A DNA stretch of 64,000 nucleotides from SZUA-265 sp965651905. Its GTDB lineage: Bacteria > Myxococcota_A > Polyangia > Polyangiales > Polyangiaceae. Position numbers and translations under genes: made by a program. Numbering within the stretch: position 1 is the first letter of the stretch; every line of letters begins with the position of its first letter. A model generated the notes under the pieces. That model ran no database searches, was not told the DNA's origin, and saw only the letters and a list, made by a program, of their open reading frames with translations. Positions 25,801-34,981 of this stretch are shown in pieces. Location: NCBI GenBank assembly GCA_965651905.1, contig CBFGUG010000018.1, positions 1 to 64,000 of the forward strand, written 5' to 3'.

Positions 25801-28800
25801 TGTCTCAAACACGTTCCAGCGAGTCGGCCGCCTCACTGCTATTGGCGGGCGCGGCGGTCTCGCTGCGTGATGGTTTTAGGGAGCAAGCGGCGGAACTCGC
25901 GGAAGCGGCGATCGACCGCTGGCCCAGTGTGACGGAGGCGCTGGCCGTGGTCGAGCGAGCGGTCGCTGACGACGCGCACACCCTGGAGCGCGTTTACGGC
26001 AAGCTCGACGCGGCGCTGCTGGGGTGCTTCGGCGAGCGAGCACTGCACTACCGCGCCGCGCGGCAGTTCGAGAAGCGGCGCAATCACGAGCTCGCGCTGC
26101 AGCACGCGATCGTGGCGTTCAAGGCGGTACCAGCTGAAGGTGTGGCCTACGCGCTGATGTTGCGCTTGGCATCGCTCGTGGGTGATGACGCGCGAGCGAC
26201 TCACGCGATTCAAGCCGTTGCGGAGCGCGCGACCGACGCCTCGGTGCGTGATCACTGGTTCGAGATAGCGGAGCGTTCGGCGGGACCCGGCGCCCAGGGG
26301 CAGGAGTTGCGCGCAGAGGTGCTGCTCAGAGCACTTGCCGTTCGCCCAGAACCCGACGCGATTTCCAGACTCGGCGATGCCATCTCGGTCGTGCTCGAAG
26401 AGCGTCCTGAAGAGCGTGCCCGTTGGGAGAGTGCTTTCGACACTGCCGTGGCGTCGTTGTTCGGCTCGCTCGAAGGCAGTTCGGGAGTCGAGACCGCGCT
26501 GGTTGCGGCGCGAACGGCGGCCCAGGTTTTTGGCAGCTCCGCGCAGTGCGCTGCGGCCGTGGAGCGAGCGATTGCGCTCGACCCGGCTTCGAAGGCTTTC
26601 GACTCGTGTTCTGACCTGCTGCCGCCGCTCGAGCAGCAAGCTGTTGCGGGGCGGCGTGTAGTCAGCGCCGTCGGCGGGGCGCTGGATACCGGGCGCGCAG
26701 TTGCACCGAACTTGCTGCAGCTCGCGTTGGACCTCGCGCGAAAGCACGAACCAACCCAGGCTCCAGCGCTGGCAGTGGCACTTGCGGTGGCCGATCCGCG
26801 TCCCGAGGTGATCGAACGGGCGCGCGAGCTGGTGGCAGAAGACGAACAGTTGAGCGCGCGCCTGAAGCTAGCCATGCCTCGCGAAGCGCGCATGGCGCAG
26901 TTCTGGACACAACTCGAAGAGCTCATGGCCCGTGACGCCCGAGCGGCGATCGAGCTACTGAAGAATCAAGCGGAGCAGCCGTGGCTGATCGATGCCGACC
27001 GTCGTCAGCTTCACGAGAGGTTGTGTGACGCATACAGGGAGTTGGGCGACGACGAACAGCTCGAAGCGTTGTTGGCGGACTCTCTCGATGCAGAGCTGTG
27101 GCCCATCAAACGCCGACGGCAGTTCGCGGCGGAGCTCGTGCAGCTGCTCGGTGCACGCAAAGCGCACGCTGCGGCGTTGGACGTCGTCGCCATGTTGCAG
27201 AGCTGGGGTAACCTGACGCACCGCGAGCTGGAGCTGGCCGTCGACGTTGCCAGAGCTAGTGGTAACGCGGAAAAGGAGCTCCAGTATTTGGAGCTGCGAC
27301 GTTCTTCGATGAGTTCACCCGAAGGGCGCCGTGAGCTGTGGCGTCGGCTGTGGCAGCTGCACGATCAGCTGGGGCGGCGTGCTGCTGCGGTGGAAGATGC
27401 GGAACACTTGCTCGCGCTCGACCCTTCGGATGCGGAGGCCCACGAGTACCTGATGCGTGACGCCGAGGGGCGTCTCGATCACGAGCGTATGGTGCGCCTC
27501 GCCGAACAACGTTTCGATCGTGGGGGCGGAAGCGTGGCGGACTACCTAGCTGCCGTCGACATCGCGGGGAGACACCTCCAACAGTACGACAAGGCTGTCG
27601 CCTTGGCGTTGCGCGGCCTGGAGACGTACGCCCATGACCTGTCACTCCTTCAAGCGCTGGCGCGCTGGCAGACGGAGGCTGGTGACCATCTTGCGGCGGC
27701 CGAGACGCTGGGCAAAGCCCGAGACTTGGCGACCCAGCCCGTCGAGATCGCTCGCTTCGACGAACGTGCGGCACGTGCATTGGTCGCTGCGGGCAAGCCC
27801 GATGCCGCGGTCCAGTTGCTCGAACGTGCGGGGTACGTGGACGGCACATCCGAGACGCTGACCAGTGCTGGGGGAGAAATCGCGCTGCTCGTCATCGAAC
27901 TGCTGCGAGAGCGCGATCGTCACGACAAGTTACGAAGCGCGCTCGAGTCGGCGGCAGCGATCGACAGCTTCGACTCGGAGTTGCGCGCACGTTGGTTGAT
28001 CGAGGCTGCGCAGTTGCGGCTTCGCGAGGACGATTCTGCTGCGGCAATCGCGCTCGCGCAGCAAGCGGTCAAGCTGGAGCCACAGGACGTTGCTGCTCAG
28101 TTGTTGTTGCGTCGTCTCGAGTACCTGGAACGCGGCCCAGGTACCACCGCCGAGGCGCTCGCAACGATCACGTCGCTCAGAGGCTTGGGGGAGATCCCAG
28201 ATCTGGATCAAGCGGCGCTGAGGAGTTTCTTGTTGGCGGAGGCGTTGGACCAACGCGTCGGACTCGGCGCTGGTAGGCGAGAGCTCGAAGAGTTCAGACG
28301 TCGTCGTGGGCTGCACCCGCTGATGGCGTTGGCGCTCGCCGAGCGTTTGGATGAGGGAGCGACACGATCCAAGGCACTCGAGCTGTTCGAGGTCGCCCTC
28401 GGGGCGCACGACTATCTCGGCTTGAGAGAGCGTCGCAAAGTGCTCGAGAGAGCGATCTCGTGCGCCCAGGAGTGTGCTAGCGAGGCTCAGCTGACGCGGT
28501 GGACGAGCGAGCTGGCGGGCCTCACACGAGGGCCGCCTGAAACGGAGCCCATGCCCACCCGCGACTCGCCCATGCGGGGCACGAACCACCCCGCCGAGTC
28601 CCCGCCCACGACCATGCTGATGCTGGGGGAGGCGAAGCGCGGCGTTTCGTCTCCCGAGGTGCCCGCGACGAAGCCCATGTCACGGCCCGCACAGTTTCTG
28701 CCCGTGAACGCGGATGGCATCAGTCCGCGGCGACGCACCGCCCTTGGCATGACCTTGCCGAAGCAGACGCCAATCGCCGCAGCATCCCCACCATCAGTCG

Positions 28801-30728
28801 AGGCGTTGTTCCAAGCGGAAGATGCGGCTCCCGAGCAGGAGCTCGTGACAGCGGGGGCACTCGAGCCGCAGCCGCCCCTCGAGCCGCAGCCGCCCGTGGT
28901 GGCTGCGGGGCCCCAGGTGTCTCGCGCCCCGACGACCGCTCGCGGCATTGCTCCGCCCGCCAACCCGCCTGGCGCTGCTCCGCACTCACCTCCGCCGAAG
29001 CCAGGTATGCGCAGGGAGTTCGCACGTACCTGGGAGAGCGCCGCTGGTGCTTCCTCGAATGAACCCAACGTCGACGTCAGTGTCAGCGCCGATGCGCGCA
29101 CTCTCGGGAGAACGTTGATATCCGGCAGTTCACCTGATGCCCCCGCCAAAGCGGCCAGCTCATCGAGCGCCAGCGCGACGGCCCCTGCTGCGAAGGTCGA
29201 TGGCTCGAGTGTGAGTCAGGCATCGAGTGTGAGTCAGGCATCGAGTGCGAGTCAGGCATCGAGTGCGAGTCAGGCATCGAGTGCAAGTCAGGCATCGACG
29301 ATTGCGTCGGGAGAGACGCTCGGAAAGAGTGCGAACTCGATGCCCGCGGCCCGGCCGCGACTATCAACGGATCCGGGTATCGGGGGGACGCAGAGCTCGC
29401 TGAGTTCAGAGGTGCGCCAAGCTCGCGCAACAGTTCCCGACGAGACCTCCCCGCAGTCCGTCGTCCGCACGACGCACGCCATTGGCACTGCCCACACCGA
29501 ACCCGCGGTGAGCGCGGTAACGCCGAACGAAGTCGCCCCAAGAGCGGCGTCGAACGACGACGTCCGCGCCCCCAAGGACGACAGTCCCTCGGCGACGAGC
29601 TCCGAAGGGCCCGCTTCGCGAGACCACAGCGAGCGGGATGAGCGGGAGCTGGTCGAGAGCATGCGCGGGGGGTCCATTTCGGCCAGTGAGGAGCTACTCA
29701 AACGCTATCGGCAGGACGACAATCGTAGTCACGACGCGGTAAACGTGTGTTTGCGACTGGCGCAAGGACGGCCAGGCGACACAGCCATTTTGGAGCGGCT
29801 GATCGATGCGGCCGTGGCGGACGACGATGCCGTCTTGATTGGGGCGCTGCGCCACGCCCAGCGAATTTTCAGCGATCCAGAGAGAGCGCCCGTGGCGCCC
29901 GCTTTGGGGCAGCAGCCCGTGGTGCCCGATGGGTTACTCAAGTTGCTCTGCGGCGACGCGGAGCCTGTACTCGAGGTGCTGGCGTTGGTGTTGCAATCGC
30001 TGCCACAGTTGCTGCGTCGACCTGCGAACCTGGCCCCCGGCGTGCGAGCCGTGAGTCCCGAGTCTCTCATGCCCTTGGGACAACTGACCGCGATGGTGTC
30101 GCGGCTGTTCGGCGTGCGGGTACCAGTGCTGCACATCGACGGGCCGAGACCCGTACAGTTTCACGTGTTCGTCGACCCGGCACCGAAGTTGTTGGTGCAA
30201 GGACCCGACCTCGCGGACACGCCCGACTTTCGTTTTCACTTCGGCGGGATGGTGCTCGCCACCCGCCCAGAGTTTGCGCTGATGTTGGCGCTGCCCGAAG
30301 ACGAGGTGCGCGCGCTACTCGACGCCGTGTTGTTGGCGTTTGGTCCGCCAGGACGCGTACACGCCTCGGCGGCCAGCGTGGCCTCGCTCGCTCAGCGGTT
30401 GTGGGAGCTCGGTCCGCACGCGCAGCGTCGAATGCAAGAGCTGGCTGCCAAACCAGAGGCGATGGATTACCGCGTCGCCTGGCTCGCCACGTTGCGCGCC
30501 ATGCGACGCGCGGGGCTCTTCGTATCTGGTGATTTGGGCGTCGCCTCTCGCCAAGTCTGCGCCGACGAAGGACTCGACTTCGCACAGCTCGCGCAGCCAC
30601 AGGGTGCTAGGGCGCTCTGCGATCACAGTCCTGCGCTGGCAGACGTCGTACGCTTCGCCACCAGTCGCGAGTTTGCCAACGCGCGCTGGCGTCCATCCCG
30701 CTCCCATTCGAATCTTGGCCCGCTCTGA
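22842..30728 (+). CDS. Giant TPR protein, 2,628 aa
   Basis: The start is ATG 22842. No signal peptide is seen, so it is probably cytosolic. Residues of about 60 to 1,900 are a long chain of degenerate TPR/HAT-like helical repeats rich in Ala, Leu, Glu and Arg, with phrases such as WRRLWQLHDQLGRRAAAVEDAEHLLALDPSD. Residues of about 1,900-2,260 are low complexity (Pro, Ser, Thr, Ala), with five SSxSQA units near 2,122-2,151. The last 350 residues form a folded-looking domain (LLKRYRQDDNRSHDAV, then VSRLFGVRVPVLHIDG) that I do not recognise. It probably acts as a scaffold. It heads a plus-strand series with two lipoproteins. Confidence 0.85.
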   Translation: MSASDDSQISGFESMPGGRAEAAPGDARAGTLQPPDWQAPSSVSSIALDRLRANRAISRRSGSRAEAAALRAQLDQAKAAGDFESERLLAAKLARLLVTRGSSLAEATRLARRSLLMGDDVALREELSSWFAGLGELALSAGTLEVVLDRVSEPEKRSELWMRIAVLRARSADARGAIAALKSAFEASPDGALALELLGGLHAWAPEQVGAARSAQALYEAGKRRLAEGDQRGFVEDLLQAAQVDPGYAPSANRLAKHLADEGRVHAADEIWRDCAAHNATHNPQLAAELHEQRIRQALSVSQLPLALSAALDAGAHLRLEADSLLSAAAIAQSGAGQAPVPNLDGLLSPVGLSTLLVARLIWLAEVESGEVRWQALLAAGRLLEPHDAELAGALLVEALQQGPAQSEILAALAELAERQDDDRWLLEGLVRVCRHAEGGSEELLGQLADLARKRRWAPLAAWALGQLEQNDALAPNQSAELARLQVATESAPVWLRQGNWSALSIAELERAAQELALRPDSSGQYAEVLCEIAKREPRNTRAAFDADRLLTRLGRFDELEKLWRERLEFGIPGAVTRLMRLIFRQTSPEQALALVHGTKLGQRPSADVDSAVWCALALFRGSEERRLQAYVALSEDGTTPLHAVWSCLASEMCSATGDVPTALEHAERACRAAPKAARPIVCCADAASAASASVATLALERASEMVIPRTRYCAKLVELARQSREPDVGLRWARRWVSLAPLNVSATRELLNELSAHGDAREMAKGLDWLVSQPRPRHVLSDELGRALHRLSALDGAEAVRLARRMLGAFGVTEVGLREAFDHVAQAHDQPSLRVAVIERLLCSEEPHDATQLLCEVARLHEQSGNPDAAYEALERAIRADRVDDGIASLVESVSAPKTTDGELCQLFCQAECALAGQQPGDGARGVVLLRELGAALWDLAGDRRRAIAAWERACELDEVAGEEGLARDLIAFCGYTQAVETLRELSQTRSSESAASLLLAGAAVSLRDGFREQAAELAEAAIDRWPSVTEALAVVERAVADDAHTLERVYGKLDAALLGCFGERALHYRAARQFEKRRNHELALQHAIVAFKAVPAEGVAYALMLRLASLVGDDARATHAIQAVAERATDASVRDHWFEIAERSAGPGAQGQELRAEVLLRALAVRPEPDAISRLGDAISVVLEERPEERARWESAFDTAVASLFGSLEGSSGVETALVAARTAAQVFGSSAQCAAAVERAIALDPASKAFDSCSDLLPPLEQQAVAGRRVVSAVGGALDTGRAVAPNLLQLALDLARKHEPTQAPALAVALAVADPRPEVIERARELVAEDEQLSARLKLAMPREARMAQFWTQLEELMARDARAAIELLKNQAEQPWLIDADRRQLHERLCDAYRELGDDEQLEALLADSLDAELWPIKRRRQFAAELVQLLGARKAHAAALDVVAMLQSWGNLTHRELELAVDVARASGNAEKELQYLELRRSSMSSPEGRRELWRRLWQLHDQLGRRAAAVEDAEHLLALDPSDAEAHEYLMRDAEGRLDHERMVRLAEQRFDRGGGSVADYLAAVDIAGRHLQQYDKAVALALRGLETYAHDLSLLQALARWQTEAGDHLAAAETLGKARDLATQPVEIARFDERAARALVAAGKPDAAVQLLERAGYVDGTSETLTSAGGEIALLVIELLRERDRHDKLRSALESAAAIDSFDSELRARWLIEAAQLRLREDDSAAAIALAQQAVKLEPQDVAAQLLLRRLEYLERGPGTTAEALATITSLRGLGEIPDLDQAALRSFLLAEALDQRVGLGAGRRELEEFRRRRGLHPLMALALAERLDEGATRSKALELFEVALGAHDYLGLRERRKVLERAISCAQECASEAQLTRWTSELAGLTRGPPETEPMPTRDSPMRGTNHPAESPPTTMLMLGEAKRGVSSPEVPATKPMSRPAQFLPVNADGISPRRRTALGMTLPKQTPIAAASPPSVEALFQAEDAAPEQELVTAGALEPQPPLEPQPPVVAAGPQVSRAPTTARGIAPPANPPGAAPHSPPPKPGMRREFARTWESAAGASSNEPNVDVSVSADARTLGRTLISGSSPDAPAKAASSSSASATAPAAKVDGSSVSQASSVSQASSASQASSASQASSASQASTIASGETLGKSANSMPAARPRLSTDPGIGGTQSSLSSEVRQARATVPDETSPQSVVRTTHAIGTAHTEPAVSAVTPNEVAPRAASNDDVRAPKDDSPSATSSEGPASRDHSERDERELVESMRGGSISASEELLKRYRQDDNRSHDAVNVCLRLAQGRPGDTAILERLIDAAVADDDAVLIGALRHAQRIFSDPERAPVAPALGQQPVVPDGLLKLLCGDAEPVLEVLALVLQSLPQLLRRPANLAPGVRAVSPESLMPLGQLTAMVSRLFGVRVPVLHIDGPRPVQFHVFVDPAPKLLVQGPDLADTPDFRFHFGGMVLATRPEFALMLALPEDEVRALLDAVLLAFGPPGRVHASAASVASLAQRLWELGPHAQRRMQELAAKPEAMDYRVAWLATLRAMRRAGLFVSGDLGVASRQVCADEGLDFAQLAQPQGARALCDHSPALADVVRFATSREFANARWRPSRSHSNLGPL
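28860..28895. repeat. Two 18-bp tandem repeats in giant TPR gene
   Basis: CTCGAGCCGCAGCCGCCC occurs twice without mismatch. It encodes LEPQPP twice in the disordered linker. Confidence 0.85.
29205..29294. repeat. Five 18-bp tandem repeats in giant TPR gene
   Basis: Units of TCGAGTGTGAGTCAGGCA type start at 29205, 29223, 29241, 29259 and 29277. Variation is confined to one or two bases per unit. They encode SSVSQA/SSASQA in frame, in the Ser-rich linker. Confidence 0.95.
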
Positions 30729-30812
30729 CTCCCGCTCTGCTGCGTGCCTCTCGTTCCACGTTTTGCTTGCCTTTTCGCGGACTCTGAACCAAGCCATCCG
30801 ACAGGTATCGTG

Positions 30813-31340
30813 ATGCGCATCGGCGGGTTGGCGGCAGCGGGTTGGTTATCGGTCACGGGGTGTTTGGCCGACCCGCCCACGTATGAGGCCCCCGCTCAGA
30901 TCCCGCCCGTGGTCAACCGAGCCCAGGTCGATCCTCCACTTTCAGTCATCTATCAAGTGCCTCCTGGGGTGGAAACCATGGAGGTCACAGTACCGTTCAG
31001 GTCGGAAGATCTCGGATCGCGAGTGGTGGCGAAGTTCCTGATTGATGCGGAGCCGGGGAGGCCGTCGCGATCCACCCAGGGGCCCTACACTTATGATCCA
31101 TCGAACTTCGACGACCAAACCCGTCAGGTGAACGAGGAGGTCAGCCTCGCCGATCTGTCTGGCTGTCACACGGTGACGCTGCTGCTCAGCAACTCGATCA
31201 GCTTCGGCGAGGAGTTGACGGATGAGAGTCTGGCTACGGGCGTCACGTGGTTCATCGCTGTACTGCCCTCACAGGACAGCGAAATTGACGTCCGCGACTG
31301 CCCCACCCTGGGGCAGCAAATCGACGCACCAGCACAGTGA
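30813..31340 (+). CDS. Lipoprotein of unknown function
   Basis: 175 aa from ATG 30813 (GTG 30810 is adjacent and in frame). The signal peptide LAAAGWLSVTGC gives a lipidated Cys. The mature part has one likely beta-sandwich-like region (VIYQVPPGVETMEVTVPFRSEDLGSRV) and two further Cys (SGCHT and RDCPT), which could form a disulfide. I do not recognise a family. It lies 84 nt after the giant TPR gene and 9 nt before the next lipoprotein gene, so an operon is likely. Confidence 0.7.
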   Translation: MRIGGLAAAGWLSVTGCLADPPTYEAPAQIPPVVNRAQVDPPLSVIYQVPPGVETMEVTVPFRSEDLGSRVVAKFLIDAEPGRPSRSTQGPYTYDPSNFDDQTRQVNEEVSLADLSGCHTVTLLLSNSISFGEELTDESLATGVTWFIAVLPSQDSEIDVRDCPTLGQQIDAPAQ

Positions 31341-31349
31341 TGGAGGCGG

Positions 31350-33260
31350 ATGACACCCTGGGTCAGTGACAGCCGACACGCTCTGCCTCGATTCGTCAAG
31401 GCGGCGGGCCTCGCCCTCTTGTCGCTCGGGTGTCAAGAATCCGCACCCGCGCCACCGACGAACGTGATTCACGAGCCGCTCACGTGTGTGACCGACGACG
31501 ACTGCACCCGCGGCGTGTGTGATCCCGAGCTGAGTCTGTGTAAGACGACCGAGTTCGACTTTCCCGGGCTACTGCTGGAAATCACCCCTCCCGCAACGGA
31601 TACTGGTTTCGGCGGTTTTCGCCTGTACGAGCGACTCGACGCGTTGGGTGGTTCGCTCTCGGCGCCAACCGTGCTCGAAGTGTTGGAACCCCCTCGGGTG
31701 CTGGGGGACGTGATATTGGCGTTTCCGTCTGACGCTGCCTGCGCGACGCTGCCTGTGCGGCTGACCCTCACCCCTCACGAGACCAACCTGGGTTTGGGAG
31801 CCAGGAAGTTGTCGACGGTCAGCAGACGCGTGGTTTCCGACACGACCATCGACATCCTCAACCGTTACGAGTTCCATGGCGTGCCCCTCGGAACTTACGA
31901 CCTGTATTGGGAGGATGCGAAGCGGTTCCCGCCGACGTCGAGCGAGTGCGAGGTCGTACCGCAGATCATTCGAGGTTTGGAGGTGACGGGCGTGCGAGAC
32001 CTGGCGTTGGTGCAGCCCGAAACCAGACCCTTGCAGGTCATCGTACCCTGGCAGGACGAACTGGACGGGTGGGTCGTCGACATCGTTCACGGCGCTACGG
32101 GACAACGCATGTCTACCCAGCGCGCGCTGAGCGAAGACATGCAGCAGCAGGACCAAACTGGTGCCATCATGGCCGTGGCCGATCTGCGCTTGTCGGAAGT
32201 CTTGGGTCCGGACTACCCGGCGGCTGGTGAACTGCTCAGACTGCGCCCCCCGAGTGATCGCAACCGACCTACGATACTCATGGACCTCGCCGCGCTGGAG
32301 GCGCTCGAACTCGGCGTCGCGCGCGTGCCTGCGGTGGAGACGTTCGCTTTCTCGATCGACTTCGCCGCGTGGGTTTGGGAGGAGGGCAACGCCGACAAGC
32401 CCGTGCGTGGTCAGGTCGAGTTCTCTGCGAGCGCACTCGTTGACGTCCCCGATGGTATTTTCGTGCGTTACGCTCAGCTGGTCGACATCGCAGAAGATGG
32501 CGGCATCCTCGCGGCGTTGCCGCCCGGCTCCTATCGCGCACGTGTTTACCCAAAGGAAGTAGGTCCGTCGGTGTTCGAAACCAGCGTCACGGTTTGGGGG
32601 CCAGCGTCGGGAAGTGAGGGGGAGACCCTTCAAGCTGGTCGAGTGTTGGAAGTGCCGTCCGGCGTCGAGATCTCGGGCGAAGTCACGCTGTTTGGTGGTG
32701 TGGAAGCTGAAAACACCATGGTTCGGGTGACGCCAGCCAGGCGGGGTGGAGTGACGAATGCGCTGTCGTCACGCGCGTATTCACCGCGCCCAGCGAACGC
32801 ACTCGCGGACTCGCGCGGACGATTCACACTCGAAGGCGTCGACTGTCGCGGGTGCGACGAAACGCTGATGGCGAACTACGTCTTTTCGGTTCAGCCACCC
32901 GAAGCTTCCTGGCTACCTTGGCTGGTGGTTTCGCCATTTGCCGTCGGCGGACCACTCACATTGGGCGAGTTGGAGGTCGGCTTGCCCGCACTACACTTCG
33001 GCCAGCTCACGTTCCGGACGCCGAGGGGCGGGGTGGGGCCATTCCCCGGGGCGCAGATCAGAGCCTACGTGCTATTGAACCGAGAGGGTACGCCAGTGTC
33101 AGTGGATCGACCTTCATGTGTAGAATTCAGCGACACCGGACTCTCGGCCAACTGTGCGCACCGAGCCGTACAGATTGGCGAAGCGAGAAGCGGCGCCGAT
33201 GGCGCATTTCAACTCGTTTTGCCTCCGCGGCTGACATCGATGCCCGGCATCCCACGCTGA
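31350..33260 (+). CDS. Large lipoprotein with Cys knot and beta repeats
   Basis: 636 aa. ATG 31350 is preceded by GGAGG. The lipobox is LLSLGC. A short Cys-rich segment follows (CVTDDDCTRGVCDPELSLC), a motif seen in many myxobacterial surface lipoproteins. The rest looks beta-rich with carboxypeptidase-regulatory-like (CarboxypepD_reg) segments: GEVTLFGGVEAENTMVRVTP with a later SRGRFTLEGVDCRGC, and a second AQIRAYVLLN with SGADGAFQL. This suggests an outer-membrane-anchored surface protein. It is the second lipoprotein of the pair; the two probably act together, on a target I cannot name. Confidence 0.7.
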   Translation: MTPWVSDSRHALPRFVKAAGLALLSLGCQESAPAPPTNVIHEPLTCVTDDDCTRGVCDPELSLCKTTEFDFPGLLLEITPPATDTGFGGFRLYERLDALGGSLSAPTVLEVLEPPRVLGDVILAFPSDAACATLPVRLTLTPHETNLGLGARKLSTVSRRVVSDTTIDILNRYEFHGVPLGTYDLYWEDAKRFPPTSSECEVVPQIIRGLEVTGVRDLALVQPETRPLQVIVPWQDELDGWVVDIVHGATGQRMSTQRALSEDMQQQDQTGAIMAVADLRLSEVLGPDYPAAGELLRLRPPSDRNRPTILMDLAALEALELGVARVPAVETFAFSIDFAAWVWEEGNADKPVRGQVEFSASALVDVPDGIFVRYAQLVDIAEDGGILAALPPGSYRARVYPKEVGPSVFETSVTVWGPASGSEGETLQAGRVLEVPSGVEISGEVTLFGGVEAENTMVRVTPARRGGVTNALSSRAYSPRPANALADSRGRFTLEGVDCRGCDETLMANYVFSVQPPEASWLPWLVVSPFAVGGPLTLGELEVGLPALHFGQLTFRTPRGGVGPFPGAQIRAYVLLNREGTPVSVDRPSCVEFSDTGLSANCAHRAVQIGEARSGADGAFQLVLPPRLTSMPGIPR

Positions 33261-33364
33261 CGTACGTTTCCAGTCTTCGGGGTATTCTGTCGGGCGAGGT
33301 CTTTCATGGTCGCCCTTGGAAAAATAGTTCCTCGGCTGGAAAAATCGCGCTAGCATGTTGAGTT

Positions 33365-34471
33365 GTGAGTCGCCCCGAGCGTGTAGATGCGGACGGCGCC
33401 GATTTGGCCGGCGCCCTGCATGAAGTTTCCAATGCGCTGACTGTAGTTCTCGGTTGGTTGGGTGACGTGCGTGGCAAGGTTGCTGACGGTCCGTTACGTG
33501 ACGCCGTCGAGGTGGCCTACTCTCACGCACACCGCGGCCATGCCGTTGCGCGTCGAGCGATCGGAGGTCCGCCGCCAGCCACTGAAGCAGCCCGTAGCAG
33601 CGCGTCGGTGATGAACGACGCCCGGACGGCGGTCGCAAGAGAAGCCGACGCCAAAGGGGTTCGCGTGCGCACCAAGCTGGCGGACATCGACTCCAGCATC
33701 GATGCGCCTGACGCGGTGCTGCAAATTCTCGTGAACCTGCTGCTCAACGCGCTGGCCTTCTCCCCGCGAGGGAGCGCTGTAACGCTCACCAGCTCCGCGC
33801 AGTCGGGTCACGTGGCCTTCGAGGTTCGTGATCAAGGTCCGGGCCTTTCGCGGGACCAGCAGTCCAGTTTGTTCGCTCGAGGGCAATCCATGCGTCCCGG
33901 CGGCGCAGGCATCGGGCTTTCTTACTGCCACGCGATGGCCGAACAACATGGTGGCAAGCTGCGGCTGTTGTCGAGTGACAGAGACTCGAGTGACAGAGAC
34001 TCGAGCAGCAGAGACTCGAGTGCTCTCACGGCCAACCCGGGCGCGGCGTTCGAACTGCTGTGGCCCGTGAGTGAAGCCCCCTCCCGTACCTCGCAACGTG
34101 TTCCCGTTGCGGCCGGGCTCAGCGGGTTGAAGGTGCTCGTGCTCGAAGACGACGAGGCGGTGCTGGCAATGGTTCAGATGGGACTTGCCGCCCGCGGGAT
34201 TGAAGTATTTCCTGCTGCAAACCTTCAGCACGCACGCAAGTTGTGTGAAGCGGGACTGGTGGACGCGGCGTTCGTCGATCTGTCACCCATCGAGGCCGAT
34301 CCAGCGGCCGCCTTGGCCGAGCTGCGGGCCAACAACCGCACGCTGCCCGTCATTCTGATCAGTGGCAGCGCGAACGTTCCAAGCCACCAACTCGAACTTT
34401 CTGCGTGGGTGCGAAAGCCTTTCGAAATCTCCGAGTTGTGTGAAGCCCTCAGCGAAGTGGTTGCTCGTTGA
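33365..34471 (+). CDS. Soluble hybrid histidine kinase/receiver protein
   Basis: 368 aa, GTG start. It has no membrane span or sensor domain. The phospho-acceptor His19 is in LHEVSNALTVVLGWL. The catalytic domain has NLLLNALAF (N box), RDQGPGL (G1) and GGAGIGLSYC (G2). After a Ser/Asp-rich linker made of SDRDS repeats, a receiver domain follows (VLVLEDDEAVLAM, Asp305 in VDLSP, and lysine in VRKPF). The kinase starts almost at the N-terminus, so an upstream signal must arrive through a partner protein. It follows the two lipoprotein genes by 105 nt. Confidence 0.82.
   Translation: MSRPERVDADGADLAGALHEVSNALTVVLGWLGDVRGKVADGPLRDAVEVAYSHAHRGHAVARRAIGGPPPATEAARSSASVMNDARTAVAREADAKGVRVRTKLADIDSSIDAPDAVLQILVNLLLNALAFSPRGSAVTLTSSAQSGHVAFEVRDQGPGLSRDQQSSLFARGQSMRPGGAGIGLSYCHAMAEQHGGKLRLLSSDRDSSDRDSSSRDSSALTANPGAAFELLWPVSEAPSRTSQRVPVAAGLSGLKVLVLEDDEAVLAMVQMGLAARGIEVFPAANLQHARKLCEAGLVDAAFVDLSPIEADPAAALAELRANNRTLPVILISGSANVPSHQLELSAWVRKPFEISELCEALSEVVAR
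33971..34015. repeat. Three 15-bp repeats in the hybrid kinase gene
   Basis: TCGAGTGACAGAGAC is present at 33971 and 33986, and as TCGAGCAGCAGAGAC at 34001. They encode the SSDRD linker between the catalytic and receiver domains. Confidence 0.9.
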
Positions 34472-34653
34472 GAGTCCGCGATCGGCATCGGCACTTTTTC
34501 AGAGGCGGTGGTTTGAACCGTATTCGGTTCCGAAAGCGGCCGGCGCGTCACCCAGCGCGGTGATCGCTCCTAGAAATGTGAGGCGCGGTTCGTTGGCTCT
34601 TGACATGGTGGCGCCAACGCCTAGTTTTCACTGCCCCGTTTGAAGGTGCTTTC

Positions 34654-34736
34654 GCGAAGGTGGCGGAATGGCAGACGCGCCAGCTTGAGGTGCTGGTGGG
34701 GTAACACCCGTGGAGGTTCGAGTCCTCTTCTTCGCA
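34654..34736 (+). tRNA. tRNA-Leu (anticodon GAG)
   Basis: Class II cloverleaf: acceptor GCGAAGG/TCTTCGC, anticodon stem CCAGC/GCTGG with loop TTGAGGT, a variable arm with TGGGGTAACACCC, T-loop TTCGAGT, and discriminator A. CCA is not encoded. Confidence 0.95.
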
Positions 34737-34743
34737 CGACGAG

Positions 34744-34768
34744 ACCCAGGCAAACGCCTGGGTTTTTT
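34744..34768 (+). terminator. Intrinsic terminator after tRNA-Leu(GAG)
   Basis: ACCCAGGC, loop AAAC, GCCTGGGT, followed by a T-run (34763-34768). The hairpin begins 7 nt after the tRNA end, so it ends the tRNA transcript before yebC. Confidence 0.9.
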
Positions 34769-34981
34769 CGATTGCGGCGATGAACGATCGTCGCCCGTCG
34801 CGATGCCGTGTGGGGGAGGCCGCTCGCGACGTCGATCGAGCTGTCAGGGGACGTCGGGTTTCTGTCTGCCGCGCGCAGGCGCAGGAAACTTTCGCCACGA
34901 AACACGGACTACGGACACTAGGCGGTGAATGTGGTAGTCGAACGACCCTTTTTCTAGCCGTCACAGGATGAGGTGAGTTGA

